From: Methanosarcina barkeri MS | GTDB lineage: Archaea; Halobacteriota; Methanosarcinia; Methanosarcinales; Methanosarcinaceae | Direction of reading: 5' to 3' | NCBI RefSeq assembly: GCF_000970025.1 | Contig: NZ_CP009528.1 | Span: 248,001 to 312,000 of the forward strand | DNA: 64,000 nucleotides | In this document: one piece after another, positions 29,485 through 38,891 of the stretch | Numbering within the stretch: the stretch's first letter is position 1 | Layout: each line of letters opens with the position of its first letter | The notes under the pieces: generated by a model | What the model was told of the DNA's origin: nothing | Database searches by the model: none | The model's input: the letters and a program-made list of their open reading frames with translations, nothing else | Program-made: the position numbers and the translations under genes

Positions 29485-30402
29485 ATGGACGGACTTGAAG
29501 ATCAAGATAGTTTATCGACAGCCGGCAACTCCTTGCCGGGATCTGAGCAACTGGAGCAGAGCGGCAAGGTGCTTGTTCTCCCGGTAAATGGGGAATCCAG
29601 AAAGATCACTCAGATCCTTTCCAATGAAACATCAATAAAGATTCTTGAGTTGCTCGGGAAAAAAAGCATGTCTGCAACCAGTATTGCAGAGGAGTTGAAA
29701 CTTCCCCTTACTACTGTTAAGTATAATCTTGACTCCCTTATAGAGTCCGATCTTATAAAGATCAAACAAATAAAGTGGAGCAAGAAAGGAAGGCAGGTAA
29801 AAATCTACGAGTCAGCCGAAAAACTGATCGTCCTCGTTCCTTCGAAAAGCTCTATAGACAGACTTTCTCTCGTAAACCTGCTGCAAAAGTACCTTGGAGT
29901 AATAGTAGCTGCCTTTTTTGCAGCCGCGGGTATAGAATATTTTTCAGCTTATATGAAAGCAAAAAGGGTCATTGATGCAACTGCTCCTTTGAGAATGAGG
30001 ACAATGGAAACATTTGACAATTCTTCTCCAGAGCAAATGGTCCTGGGAATAAACGAGAGCAATAACGTAAGCCCGAAAATAACTCTCGATCAGCAGGTGC
30101 CCGAAGAAGCTGCGAATGCAAGCTCTGAGGTTTTGGAATCCGGAGCAGGAAATCTATCCTCTGGACTGGAGTCTGGCCCGACTAAGGGAGTTGCTGAAGT
30201 TCCAATGTCCGCTCCGGACGGTTTAAACTCTGTCCCAGGGTGCTCTTCTATCCCTCCTGAAGGGTTAACTCATGCAAGCGGGCTTCATGGGCTTTATGAC
30301 ATGCTTTCTCTTCACCCCGGGTTCTGGTTCCTGTTAGGGTGTCTTTTTATAGTAGTCGTACTGATTGTAAGAGAAGTCTATTATAAGAATAAAGCCAAGT
30401 AG
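29485..30402 (+). CDS. Membrane-anchored HTH transcriptional regulator
   Basis: A 305-aa protein. A winged-helix domain (residues about 45-110; ILSNETSIKILELLGKKSMS, then TSIAEELKLPLTTVKYNLDS) is followed by a membrane helix (about 137-155, LGVIVAAFFAAAGIEYF), a long Ser/Glu/Gly-rich external region and a C-terminal helix (about 277-296, FWFLLGCLFIVVVLIV). A one-component membrane sensor is likely. ATG 29485 is preferred over 29380 because CCAGGAAG precedes it. truA follows after 8 nt, so the two are probably cotranscribed. The signal is unknown. Confidence 0.8.
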   Translation: MDGLEDQDSLSTAGNSLPGSEQLEQSGKVLVLPVNGESRKITQILSNETSIKILELLGKKSMSATSIAEELKLPLTTVKYNLDSLIESDLIKIKQIKWSKKGRQVKIYESAEKLIVLVPSKSSIDRLSLVNLLQKYLGVIVAAFFAAAGIEYFSAYMKAKRVIDATAPLRMRTMETFDNSSPEQMVLGINESNNVSPKITLDQQVPEEAANASSEVLESGAGNLSSGLESGPTKGVAEVPMSAPDGLNSVPGCSSIPPEGLTHASGLHGLYDMLSLHPGFWFLLGCLFIVVVLIVREVYYKNKAK

Positions 30403-30410
30403 AGATTCTT

Positions 30411-31220
30411 ATGAGAGTCGCTTTAAAACTTGCATACATAGGCACCGAGTTTCACGGCTCCCAGATCCAGCCCAATGTTGAGACTGTGGAGGGAGAACTC
30501 TTCAAGGCTCTTCGAAACCTCGGGATTATAGAAAGCCCCAAGTCTGCGAATTATACCTGCGCCGGTAGAACCGATGCCGGGGTTCACGCTCTTGAACAGG
30601 TTGTCTCCTTTGACACGGATAAATTGAACCTGGCAATTCCAAGGGTAATAAATTCCGAACTGCCCTCCGGAATCTGGGTCTGGGCTCACGCGGAAGTGCC
30701 TCTAAGCTTTGATGCCAGAAGAGATGCGGTTTCCAGGCACTACCGCTATGTAATGAGCGGAAAAGAGTATGATATCTCCAAAATCCGGGAAGCTTCAAAA
30801 TTTCTGCTCGGAACGCACGATTTTGAAAACTTTTCGCGAACTAATGGAGAAAAAAGTACGGTTCGAACCATAGAAAGGATCGATGCCCGCATAGATGGAG
30901 AACTTATAAAAATCGATGTTGTTGGAAATAGTTTCCTCTGGAATATGGTCCGGAAACTCGTAACCGCTCTTTCCATGATAGGCAAAGGGGTTCGTGATAC
31001 TGATTGGCTGCTCCAGATGCTGAATCCGGATATTTATGAAGAAGGAATCGAAGCTGCTCCTGCTTATGGATTGACCCTTCTGAAAGTGAATTATGACGAG
31101 AAAATAGAATGGGTTGAAGACGATTACTCTATCCGGAGAGCAGGTGAACAGAACCAGAAACGTATTCTCAGGCATAGGGTTATGGCAGAAGTGCTGGAAG
31201 AACTCATTTCCCATGAGTAA
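30411..31220 (+). CDS. truA: tRNA pseudouridine synthase A
   Basis: A 269-aa enzyme that makes pseudouridine at positions 38-40 of the tRNA anticodon arm. The catalytic Asp lies in CAGRTDAGVHALEQVVSF; other family signatures are FDARRDAVSRHYRYVMSG and VVGNSFLWNMVRKLVTAL. Start ATG is 8 nt after the regulator stop. Confidence 0.95.
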   Translation: MRVALKLAYIGTEFHGSQIQPNVETVEGELFKALRNLGIIESPKSANYTCAGRTDAGVHALEQVVSFDTDKLNLAIPRVINSELPSGIWVWAHAEVPLSFDARRDAVSRHYRYVMSGKEYDISKIREASKFLLGTHDFENFSRTNGEKSTVRTIERIDARIDGELIKIDVVGNSFLWNMVRKLVTALSMIGKGVRDTDWLLQMLNPDIYEEGIEAAPAYGLTLLKVNYDEKIEWVEDDYSIRRAGEQNQKRILRHRVMAEVLEELISHE

Positions 31221-31260
31221 AAAGCGCCTTTACAGTATTCTTAACTTTTAACATTTCATT

Positions 31261-31572
31261 TTGATTTTACTTTTGGACCTTACTTTTGATTTTACTTTTG
31301 ATTTTACTTTTGATTTTACTTTTGATTTTACTTTTGATTTTACTTTTGATTTTACTTTTGATTTTACTTTTGATTTTACTTTTGATTTTACTTTTGATTT
31401 TACTTTTGATTTTACTTTTGATTTTACTTTTGATTTTACTTTTGATTTTACTTTTGATTTTACTTTTGATTTTACTTTTGATTTTACTTTTGATTTTACT
31501 TTTGATTTTACTTTTGATTTTACTTTTGATTTTACTTTTGATTTTACTTTTGGACTTTACTTTTGATTTTAC
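31261..31572. repeat. 12-bp minisatellite, about 25 copies
   Basis: The unit GATTTTACTTTT is repeated almost perfectly from about 31285 to 31551, with slightly diverged units at both edges (GGACCTTACTTTT, GGACTTTAC). It fills the gap between the convergent truA and trmG10 genes and would be read as 3' UTR from either side. The unit length is a multiple of three, so all frames stay open; the resulting TFDF or LILL repeats are not taken as genes. Confidence 0.95.
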
Positions 31573-31613
31573 CTTTGCTTTGATTCTTCATTCCCGCTTC
31601 TCATTTTCATTCT

Positions 31614-32681
31614 TCATTCCCGTTTGCCATTCTCATTTTTCACTTCTTTCTGAAAAACAGTTATTGTCCGGGTAAGGCTTCGATGTACTCTCTGGGAGTA
31701 AATCTTAAGAACCTTAAGCCCTGCCTTTTCTCCGTATTCCGCTGCAGCTTTATCCGAAACTACAACTGCAATGCCTTCAGGCTTAAGGACACGCTCAATC
31801 TCACTAAGAGCACAGGAATAAAGTTCTTCCAGGGACTCGGCAACAATTGCTGCCGATCTGCCGTAGGGTGGGTCAGTTACGACTGCATTTATCGTTTCTT
31901 CCTTTAATGGAACCCTGCAGGCATCTCCTTCCATCAGGGCATAATCCAGTTTAAAGGCTTCAAGGTTCATGCGGGCTCCCTCAACAAGTTTTTCCTGGGC
32001 ATCGACTCCTATAACCCTTGCTCCCATAAGCCCGGCTTCAATAAGAATTCCTGCAGTGCCGCAAAAGGGGTCCAGAAAGAGTTCTCCTGGCTTTATTCCA
32101 GAGAGGTTTGCGAGGGCGCGTGCAACTCTTGGCATAAGGACCCCAGGATGGAAAAAAGGTTTATTCTGGGGATTTCTGGCTTCATATGCACTTCTGTCGA
32201 TAGAGGACAGGAGAGTTCCGAACACAGCTTTTTCACTCAGGATCACCCTGAATTCCACTTCCGGATTTTTCAGATTTGCCCGAAAGCCTTTCCTGTAAAT
32301 GCATCCTCCTACTTTCTGTTCCAGAAACTCGCCCGAAAAATCTACATGGTGTTTGATTCGCTTTGCTCTGACTACAAAACTTTGTCCTTCCTTTATGTAG
32401 CCTGAGGAATCAGAGGCTTCTGCAAGTTTAAGGATTGCATCCGGAGTATTTTCGGTAATCCCAACAACTTTCAGGATATGGTGGGTCATTGCCAGCCTGT
32501 CAGTTATCGGGCCTCGAAGGATTTTTTCCACATCCTCTTCTTTACCAGTTATTTCCACCACAAGGCACTGGTCAAGAATAGTATGGGGTCGGAAATCAAG
32601 TCCCTCTATTTTGAGACAGGCAAATACTTCGGCGGCGGGCAGTTCTTCATGTTCTCCAGAAAGTTCAAAAGCGTATAACAT
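31614..32681 (-). CDS. trmG10: tRNA (guanine10-N2)-methyltransferase
   Basis: A 355-aa enzyme that methylates G10 of tRNA. It has an N-terminal THUMP-type RNA-binding region (residues about 50-150), then a Rossmann methyltransferase with FLDPFCGTAGILIEAGLMGA (SAM site) and VVTDPPYGRSA (catalytic DPPY). Fits the archaeal Trm11-like/TIGR01177 family in order and length. It is convergent with truA, another tRNA-modification gene. Confidence 0.93.
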   Translation of the reverse strand: MLYAFELSGEHEELPAAEVFACLKIEGLDFRPHTILDQCLVVEITGKEEDVEKILRGPITDRLAMTHHILKVVGITENTPDAILKLAEASDSSGYIKEGQSFVVRAKRIKHHVDFSGEFLEQKVGGCIYRKGFRANLKNPEVEFRVILSEKAVFGTLLSSIDRSAYEARNPQNKPFFHPGVLMPRVARALANLSGIKPGELFLDPFCGTAGILIEAGLMGARVIGVDAQEKLVEGARMNLEAFKLDYALMEGDACRVPLKEETINAVVTDPPYGRSAAIVAESLEELYSCALSEIERVLKPEGIAVVVSDKAAAEYGEKAGLKVLKIYSQRVHRSLTRTITVFQKEVKNENGKRE

Positions 32682-33293
32682 TGGTGATCCGGAATAGGTT
32701 GATAATTATAAACTCGAAATGATATTCGTACCATGACGGTGCGGAATAGATATAAAACTCCGTGCGTGAAACGTGAAAGTAGTTGTTAAAAGTAACTGAT
32801 GGGTTTGGTTGTAATTATTATTCTGTGAAATCTCAAGGCATATTCGAGAATGCAAGAGAGTTTTAAAAGTCTGGTCAGTTTATATATAAAAAATTAACAA
32901 TCACACTATTATTACTACTATACAATATTATTACTATCTAATCTACTCCAGTCGTGCTCTTGGTTTGATGCGTTAATACACCTTACCCTATTCTGATCGC
33001 TTTTATCTGTGACTACGCTTTGGATAATTGGAGCAAGATTACAGTATGCATATCGTTTTTCCTGTGATATGCGTGAAGATCAGCCGTTGAAGATTCAGGG
33101 TAGAGTCATATCTAATGTGGCAAAATCCGAAAAGTGACTTCTTTTTAGAACTTTTAAAATAGAAATATGAAAAACTGAACGGATAAACTCATACTATAAA
33201 CTTTTTGTAACTTTTCAACATTTGTTGCTGACTTTTCGAATAGGCTCTTACATGCTTATTCTGATATTTTTGCAATGAATCTTTAAGATCATC
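32682..33293. other. Non-coding region
   Basis: About 610 nt without a supportable gene. The left end must contain the trmG10 promoter. TAAGATCATCTTAAGACG near 33280 is a small imperfect palindrome at the 3' side of the next leftward gene. Confidence 0.45.
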
Positions 33294-33719
33294 TTAAGAC
33301 GATTTACGATAACACTTTATTATAAGTATACTCAGAGTTATGAATAAATATGGGATGATAGATTCCATTAACGATAGAGTGCTTGTAGTTATAATAATAG
33401 AAATAGGGTCAGTAAACCAGAAATTATTATCCCATGATTTGTTATAAATATTGTAATGCCAAAAACTGTTATACATATTATACATATTATAAAAGAACAA
33501 CGGGACAAAGAAAGCAATAAACAATTTCAGGTAACTCGATTTTTTCATAAAATGTTGGCAATCCTTTCTTTTCACCCTACAAGATAAATATAAAATAACT
33601 AATATTACTAAGGCGCCAATTACAATGTATATAACAGGTAGCCCATATAATGTTACAGTATGACTATAAGACATTTTTCCGGCAGCACTAGAGCCATACA
33701 TTGCAGTTTCATTGTTCAT
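33294..33719 (-). CDS. Hypothetical membrane protein, three helices
   Basis: A 141-aa protein with hydrophobic helices at residues about 27-46 (PVIYIVIGALVILVILYLSC), 64-82 (LKLFIAFFVPLFFYNMY) and 117-135 (ESIIPYLFITLSILIIK), joined by a Tyr/Asn/Trp-rich loop. The ribosome site is weak. No family was recognised. Confidence 0.5.
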   Translation of the reverse strand: MNNETAMYGSSAAGKMSYSHTVTLYGLPVIYIVIGALVILVILYLSCRVKRKDCQHFMKKSSYLKLFIAFFVPLFFYNMYNMYNSFWHYNIYNKSWDNNFWFTDPISIIITTSTLSLMESIIPYLFITLSILIIKCYRKSS

Positions 33720-33846
33720 GCTGCTTTATACGTTACTAAATATTAAATATTTTTTTAAGTGCCACCTGCTTATACGGTGCTGATCTGCATTCTGATTACT
33801 ATGTTTTGAGATTACTGTAAAAAGGTTAAAACATGTAATCTAAGTA

Positions 33847-34053
33847 ATGATATGGGTGATTTTTATTGAAGTCAATATACGGTTAATTTTTCTTTGTGGG
33901 GTTTTATGTCTTATCTTCGGAACATTAGATTTTACATCTCTACATGATGGTCGATTATTGGCATCATCTTGGATTTTGGGCGTTTTCTTGATAGGATATG
34001 AACACAGCAGAAGAAAGAAAACAAAGGCTCTTAAGCACAAACTGATGCGTTGA
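33847..34053 (+). CDS. Small hypothetical membrane protein
   Basis: A 68-aa product with two hydrophobic segments (IRLIFLCGVLCLIFGTLDF and ASSWILGVFLIGY) and a basic tail (SRRKKTKALKHKL). It could be a genuine small membrane protein oriented with its tail inside. No strong ribosome site and no recognised family. Confidence 0.4.
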   Translation: MIWVIFIEVNIRLIFLCGVLCLIFGTLDFTSLHDGRLLASSWILGVFLIGYEHSRRKKTKALKHKLMR

Positions 34054-34357
34054 AAGTCATAATACCTAATTGCTTCTCATGTGTCTTTGGCTAAGTGAAA
34101 AATCGTGACGAATCGTCTCCATTTCCACAACATTTGTCAAATATTTTAATAAATTATGAGATGGAACAGAGAATCAATTTCATGTAAACAGGCCAAAATT
34201 TAAAGCCGACTTCTTACGCAAAATCGATAGCTTTCAGGTATGAGAATTTCTTAACCGATGACCAATAATATGGAATTATGATAACAGAATATGTATAATT
34301 TTAGGGAAGTTGTCTAGTCATTACCTAACTTAACACTTACTTTGCTAGAGGTTGCCG
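34054..34357. other. Non-coding spacer
   Basis: No gene is seen. The right end forms the 3' flank of the tiny leftward gene at 34358. Confidence 0.4.
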
Positions 34358-34513
34358 TCATCTGAAGAAGAATATGAGGATTGCAAGTATCAAAAAGATT
34401 ATAATAATCCACTTTGCAATCTCCATACAGAAACCGGCGATTTCCCGTGCGCCCAGTGCATATTCAATCAGTGCTAGTATTAGGAAAAGTACAGCAAGTT
34501 CTATCAAATCCAC
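34358..34513 (-). CDS. DUF1328-like small membrane protein
   Basis: A 51-aa protein. It starts with GTG (34513) after AAGGAT and reads MDLIELAVLFLILALIEYAL, then GAREIAGFCMEIAK and a second helix WIIIIFLILAILIFFF. Two helices flanking a Gly-Ala-Ile-Ala-type hinge are the hallmark of the DUF1328/YtjA family of tiny membrane proteins, whose function is unknown. Coding is supported by the helix-hinge-helix pattern and the ribosome site. Confidence 0.72.
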   Translation of the reverse strand: MDLIELAVLFLILALIEYALGAREIAGFCMEIAKWIIIIFLILAILIFFFR

Positions 34514-34553
34514 TATATATCCTTCCCGATAGTAATTTGACTAATATTTAAAT

Positions 34554-34682
34554 GGCAGTGTGCCACTTTTTCTGTAAAATTATAAATATTATCAAGTTTG
34601 TGGTTTGAAAATCCCCTCGCAAGAGAACTAAATTTTGTTCAGTATACAAAAATTTGACTTTGAATTTACAGAATTAATTTAA
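34554..34682. repeat. Dispersed non-coding repeat (possible MITE), copy 2
   Basis: It begins GGCAGTGTGCCACTTTTTCT like the copy at 16275 and ends with a similar TTTGAATTTACAGAATT. TTCTGTAAAATT and AATTTACAGAA form inverted ends. It lies immediately upstream of the 51-aa gene's promoter region. Confidence 0.6.
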
Positions 34683-35143
34683 ACTTTTTTTAATATTGTA
34701 TTTTGAGTGGTAAAAATAAGGATCGTTCTCTATTATCTGGTTGATATTATTCCCAAATACTCATAAAGTAGTTTTCAGGCCCTTTTTGTTCCTAGGCCTT
34801 TTTTGTTCCGAACCTCGTGCAATTGGAGCTGACTTGCGCTCCTTGCACAAAAATACAAGTATTTGTTATACTGAATATTTAATCATGGCAATATCAACCA
34901 TATAACACTGCATGACCAAAACTTTAAAGGAAATTGAAATTATGTATATGATAAAAAAAGGATCGGCTGTTGCTTTAAATCGATGTGTTCTTGTTGAAAT
35001 CAATTTTATAAATAAGTTATTTAGAATAGCTGTCTAATCTGAATGTTATTTTAGGAATTCTGTCTTTTTATGTTGTTTGCTTTCAACTAGATTTTTACTT
35101 CTATATGATGTTTTTTGCAACAGAACTTTAAAGATCTCTTTCC
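34683..35143. other. Intergenic region with a stable hairpin at 34817-34848
   Basis: No gene is seen. GTGCAATTGGAGC pairs with GCTCCTTGCAC across TGACTTGC, giving an 11-bp stem with a 2-nt bulge. CCTTTTTGTTCC is repeated just left of it (about 34782-34808). It could be a terminator or a small structured RNA; neither is demonstrated. Confidence 0.55.
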
Positions 35144-35431
35144 TCATAACATCCTTTCCAGAGCTTCCCTGCCAGTCATTCCGGGTTCGACCCCGATTTC
35201 CCTGGCGAACTGGGTTACTTCAACGACCTGGGCTTTGAGCATGTCTTCAAAACTCTGTACGCCTTTAATCTTCGCTGCCGTGTCTCCAAGTGCCTCTGCA
35301 GCATTTACATTCAGGTATCCGCACATCAGGAAGCCTTTCTCTGCCCTTATAACCAGAAGAGGGTATTTTTGCATCTCAAAGCGGAGGCCAAGAGCACACC
35401 CTTTTTCAAGCTGAATCTGTTCAATAAGCAT
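35144..35431 (-). CDS. DUF1805 domain protein
   Basis: A 95-aa protein matching the small DUF1805 (YunC-like) family: IRAEKGFLMCGYLNVNAAEA and a C-terminal EIGVEPGMTGREALERML. The conserved Cys in LMCGYL is present. Function is unknown. It lies 16 nt after the stop of the preceding leftward gene and is probably cotranscribed with it. Confidence 0.82.
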   Translation of the reverse strand: MLIEQIQLEKGCALGLRFEMQKYPLLVIRAEKGFLMCGYLNVNAAEALGDTAAKIKGVQSFEDMLKAQVVEVTQFAREIGVEPGMTGREALERML

Positions 35432-35447
35432 ATTTTTCAGAACCGCT

Positions 35448-36272
35448 TTAAACCAGATTAACTTTTTGGATTACCTGATAAAACCATATAAAGATGTCTT
35501 TGAAAAATCCAGAGGATTTACTGGCTTTTACGGCTTTTCCGGCAGCTCTGGTTTTATTTACGGTTGCATTGGTTTTGTTTTCTGCGTTCTGCTCAATGAT
35601 TCTTTTTCTTTCCTGCATCTCGGCTTTATAGGTTTCATTTTCAGAAATCCAGAGAGTTATATTTTTTTCCTGGCTGAAATTGCCTTTAAGAACTGTATAG
35701 TTGTTTTCGGATTCCTTACTTTCATTATCCAGTCCATCTGTCTTTTCGACATCAAAGCCTGCAGGCAGATTGATTGTGACATTTGAGGTCGGAGTGCCCA
35801 TAAGCCAGATATTCGCTTCCTGGCCGATCGGTTTGTCGAAAGTATAGTTTACAGTCGCAGAATTAGTAATTGATGAGGTTTTTTCAATCTCGCCCAGAGC
35901 TTCTTTTGAGAGTAAAAAGTCAACATCTGTTAATTTGACTGGCTCCGAAGTACCATTGAGTTTCACATCAGGTTTGGTTTTTACAGATTCTTCCATTTTG
36001 TCTCTGAGAATGGATTCTGCTTTCAGGATTTCCCATGCATTAACAAATCTATCACTGTCTCCTGCTTCCAGGTCTATGAAGCTCCTGAAGACAATAGATT
36101 CATTGCCTGTAATTTGTTCTTGATATTCCCAGGTCATTCCGCCCCTTTCCAGCGTGATGTTATTGCTGGGTACAAAGGCAGCGTTACAGGGCTCTGCCAG
36201 AAAGGCAGGTATAAAAAGGGTTATTATCAGAAAACCGGTTAAAAAAAGATTGTATGCTTTCAAGGCGCTCAA
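35448..36272 (-). CDS. Hypothetical exported protein, Asn-glycosylation-rich
   Basis: A 274-aa protein with an N-terminal signal sequence (AYNLFLTGFLIITLFIPAFL, residues about 5-24), an extracellular domain carrying many N-X-S/T sequons (NIT, NES, NGT, NYT, NFS, NKT) and a C-terminal amphipathic/hydrophobic segment (GFFKDIFIWFYQVIQKVNLV) after a charged coil. No domain was recognised. It is likely a cell-envelope protein. Confidence 0.68.
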   Translation of the reverse strand: MSALKAYNLFLTGFLIITLFIPAFLAEPCNAAFVPSNNITLERGGMTWEYQEQITGNESIVFRSFIDLEAGDSDRFVNAWEILKAESILRDKMEESVKTKPDVKLNGTSEPVKLTDVDFLLSKEALGEIEKTSSITNSATVNYTFDKPIGQEANIWLMGTPTSNVTINLPAGFDVEKTDGLDNESKESENNYTVLKGNFSQEKNITLWISENETYKAEMQERKRIIEQNAENKTNATVNKTRAAGKAVKASKSSGFFKDIFIWFYQVIQKVNLV

Positions 36273-36433
36273 CTCATTTTTTAGTTTTTTAGTTTTCTGA
36301 CTTTTTGCTAACCTTTACATTCTTCATCTTTTAGTCCCGGCTCATTTTCTCTTTATTTTCAACTTATCTTCATTTATTCTCTATTTAGTTTTCTCTTTAT
36401 TTTCAACTTCATTTTCTCTTTATCTTTCGGTTT

Positions 36434-37324
36434 TTACTTTGTTGTAATTTCGCAGCCATCCTGGGTTACTATTATGGTGTGTTCTGCCTGGGCTACAAGC
36501 CCTCCTGAACTTTCGAGAAGTACAGGATAAGGGCGAATAATTCCTGTTTTTTCGAGCTGGAGTAATACGAAATCCAGTTTGTCGGATTTGAGCCAGCGTT
36601 TTGCAAAAGGCAATTCCCTATATTCTTCAACCTGTTTCAGGACATTCCGGACTGCAGGCAAACGGACCGGTTTTTTCCTTATAAGGCTGTATATCTCGGC
36701 CCAGTTCCCATCATGGACAGTACCGACTCCATCCGTTGCAAAGGGCTCGATTGCAAGCACATCTCCTTCTTTTAAAATTGCTCCTCCTTCCACATGTCGG
36801 TTAGGAACAGAAGGATCATCGTGGGCTTCGTACTGAGAAAGCCCGTGGCCTGTCAGGTTTATTATCGGGTTTAGTCCGTTACTGCGAATGCTGTCCTCAA
36901 TTGAAGCTCCTAATTCTCCTGTAGAAACTCCTGGCTTTGCAAGTTCAATGGCTGCGGCGAGAGCTTCTTCGGCGGCTTTCTTGATGTCGGAGTTTCCGGA
37001 TAAGTCAACAGTTACAGCCGAGTCTGCAACATATCCGTCCACATGGACCCCGAGGTCCAGCTTAACCATATCCTTTCCAAAAACGTCAGTATCTCCGATC
37101 TTTGGGGTTGCATGTGCAGCCTCTTGATTCCTTGAAATATTGCAGGGAAAAGCAGGCCTGCCTCCCAGCTCTATAGTCCGGTTTTCAATAAAATCTGCAA
37201 CTTGAAGCAGACTATTCCCTACCTTGACCATTTCTACGGCTTCGGTTCTGACAGTTTTCAGGATCTTGCCTGCTTCCCTGTATTTCTCAAGGATATCTTG
37301 CTTATTGTGCACATTATCGGTCAT
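36434..37324 (-). CDS. map: Methionine aminopeptidase, type II
   Basis: A 296-aa metalloprotease that removes N-terminal Met. Metal ligands are visible in VKLDLGVHVDGYVADSAVTV (two Asp), LTGHGLSQYEAHDDPS (His), LAIEPFATDG (Glu) and AQAEHTIIV (Glu). The roughly 65-residue helical insertion (about 200-260) that defines type II is present. Confidence 0.95.
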   Translation of the reverse strand: MTDNVHNKQDILEKYREAGKILKTVRTEAVEMVKVGNSLLQVADFIENRTIELGGRPAFPCNISRNQEAAHATPKIGDTDVFGKDMVKLDLGVHVDGYVADSAVTVDLSGNSDIKKAAEEALAAAIELAKPGVSTGELGASIEDSIRSNGLNPIINLTGHGLSQYEAHDDPSVPNRHVEGGAILKEGDVLAIEPFATDGVGTVHDGNWAEIYSLIRKKPVRLPAVRNVLKQVEEYRELPFAKRWLKSDKLDFVLLQLEKTGIIRPYPVLLESSGGLVAQAEHTIIVTQDGCEITTK

Positions 37325-37683
37325 ATTACCCCTTTTAAATGGTTTATTGAAATCTTATCGAAATCTTATTGGACTCTTATTAGAACTCATGGTAATTTAT
37401 TAAAATTTTACTGGAAAGTACTGAAACTTTGACAGTTTTCCTGAGTGTGTTTCTTATGTAAATCTTTAATTCTCGATTTGAATCGATGCTTTTCAATTCA
37501 AATGGATCATTTTTGATTTTAACAGATATTTTTTAGATTTTAACAGATATTTTTAGATTTTAATAGATATTTTTTGATTCAAACGGATAATCTTTCATTT
37601 TAACAGACTATCTTCGATTTGAGCAAGTTATATATTGTTATTAAAATATAAAAATATAACAAATCCTTTCAATTGTAAATCTT
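37325..37683. repeat. Intergenic region with degenerate 20-bp T-rich repeats
   Basis: No gene is seen. Between about 37505 and 37625, ATTTTAACAGATATTTTT-like units occur roughly six times with drift. A second family (CTTATTGGAAATC-like) lies at 37345-37420 next to the map promoter. Confidence 0.65.
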
Positions 37684-38853
37684 TTATACTACAAATCTCT
37701 TTTCCAGCCCTGTAAAGTTCTGATATCCATTTTCAGTGACCAGGACCATATCTTCTATTCGTATTCCTCCAATTTCAGGATAATACAGGCCAGGCTCAAG
37801 AGTGATTACATTGCCTGCCTCAAGTAAGGTCCCGTTTTCTCCGACTCCTGGGAGTTCATGTATGTCAAGCCCTACTCCATGTCCTGTTGAGTGAATAAAC
37901 CCTACCTTTGCACCACTTCGGTAGGTATCATAACCGTGTGCCTCAAAGAAATCGCAGACAGCGTTATGCACATCGGATGCCTTTACTCCGGGCTTAACCA
38001 TTTCAAAGCCTTTTTTCTGGGCTGCAAGTACAGTTTCGTACATCTTTTTAAGCTCTTCCGAAGCTTTTCCGTGCAAGACTGTGCGCGTCATATCCGCAAA
38101 ATAGCGTTTCGTTTTGCTCCGCGGAAAAATATCCAAGATAACTGGGGCATTTGCTCTCAGAGGTCCGTCCGTAGTTCCATGAGGGTTTGCCGTATCCTTG
38201 CCGCATGAAACTATTGTCTCCTCGGCTTCGCACCCATAATCAAGAAGGGTATGATCTATAACCGAAAGTACTTTAGCTCCTGTTAGTACCTCTCCTGCGT
38301 GATAGAGGAAGCCATCCCTTTCTTCTGCTCCTGATATCAAGGCTATTGCAGCTTCCATAGCTTTTTCTCCGGCCATCTGGGCGTACTTTATGGATTCAAT
38401 TTCTTCCGGACTTTTCAAGCTCCTGATTTTTCGGAACGGGCTTTTTATTGGGACTACGGAAAAGCCCGCTTCTGTGAGGAAGTTTGATTCGAATATCGGG
38501 AAATCGTAAGGCACTGCGACTTTCTTAATCCCTTCTCCTGCAAGCAGCTCGGATATGCAGGCTGCATAGGCAATAGATGAATCTTTTTTCTCCTTCATCT
38601 TCTCTCTGTAGCCCAGGTCCTGCAATGTCTTTATTGTCGAAACCCTTGACTCGATCTCGGCTCTCCCTTTTTCCATATCCGAAATAAAAAGTATCTCTTT
38701 TCCTTCGTCGGTTTGCAGGTATGCAAAATCGTCGGAAGCCAGGAAGCGGGTTACGTAATAAATATCTGAATTGTGAAGGTCCCCTGTCATAAGATAGGCA
38801 TCGGTTCCTGCCTCTTCAAGGGCCTTCTTTATACTGAACTCTGGTTCGGTCAT
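37684..38853 (-). CDS. Xaa-Pro aminopeptidase/M24 family peptidase
   Basis: A 389-aa protein: N-terminal creatinase-like domain (residues 1-150), then a pita-bread M24 domain with PVILDIFPRSKTKRYFADMT (two Asp), FIHSTGHGVGLDIHELPG (His), TLEPGLYYPEIGGIRIED (two Glu). It cleaves X-Pro dipeptides or peptides. All five metal ligands are present. It is a paralog of the map gene just downstream. Confidence 0.92.
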   Translation of the reverse strand: MTEPEFSIKKALEEAGTDAYLMTGDLHNSDIYYVTRFLASDDFAYLQTDEGKEILFISDMEKGRAEIESRVSTIKTLQDLGYREKMKEKKDSSIAYAACISELLAGEGIKKVAVPYDFPIFESNFLTEAGFSVVPIKSPFRKIRSLKSPEEIESIKYAQMAGEKAMEAAIALISGAEERDGFLYHAGEVLTGAKVLSVIDHTLLDYGCEAEETIVSCGKDTANPHGTTDGPLRANAPVILDIFPRSKTKRYFADMTRTVLHGKASEELKKMYETVLAAQKKGFEMVKPGVKASDVHNAVCDFFEAHGYDTYRSGAKVGFIHSTGHGVGLDIHELPGVGENGTLLEAGNVITLEPGLYYPEIGGIRIEDMVLVTENGYQNFTGLEKRFVV

Positions 38854-38891
38854 GCAGGGTAATTCTAGCTTTGTGCATAAAGGTCTTATTG

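Noticed and set aside
31261-31675. Open frames encoding (TFDF)n and (LILL)n
   Set aside because: Direct product of the 12-bp minisatellite; no ribosome site or non-repeat domain.
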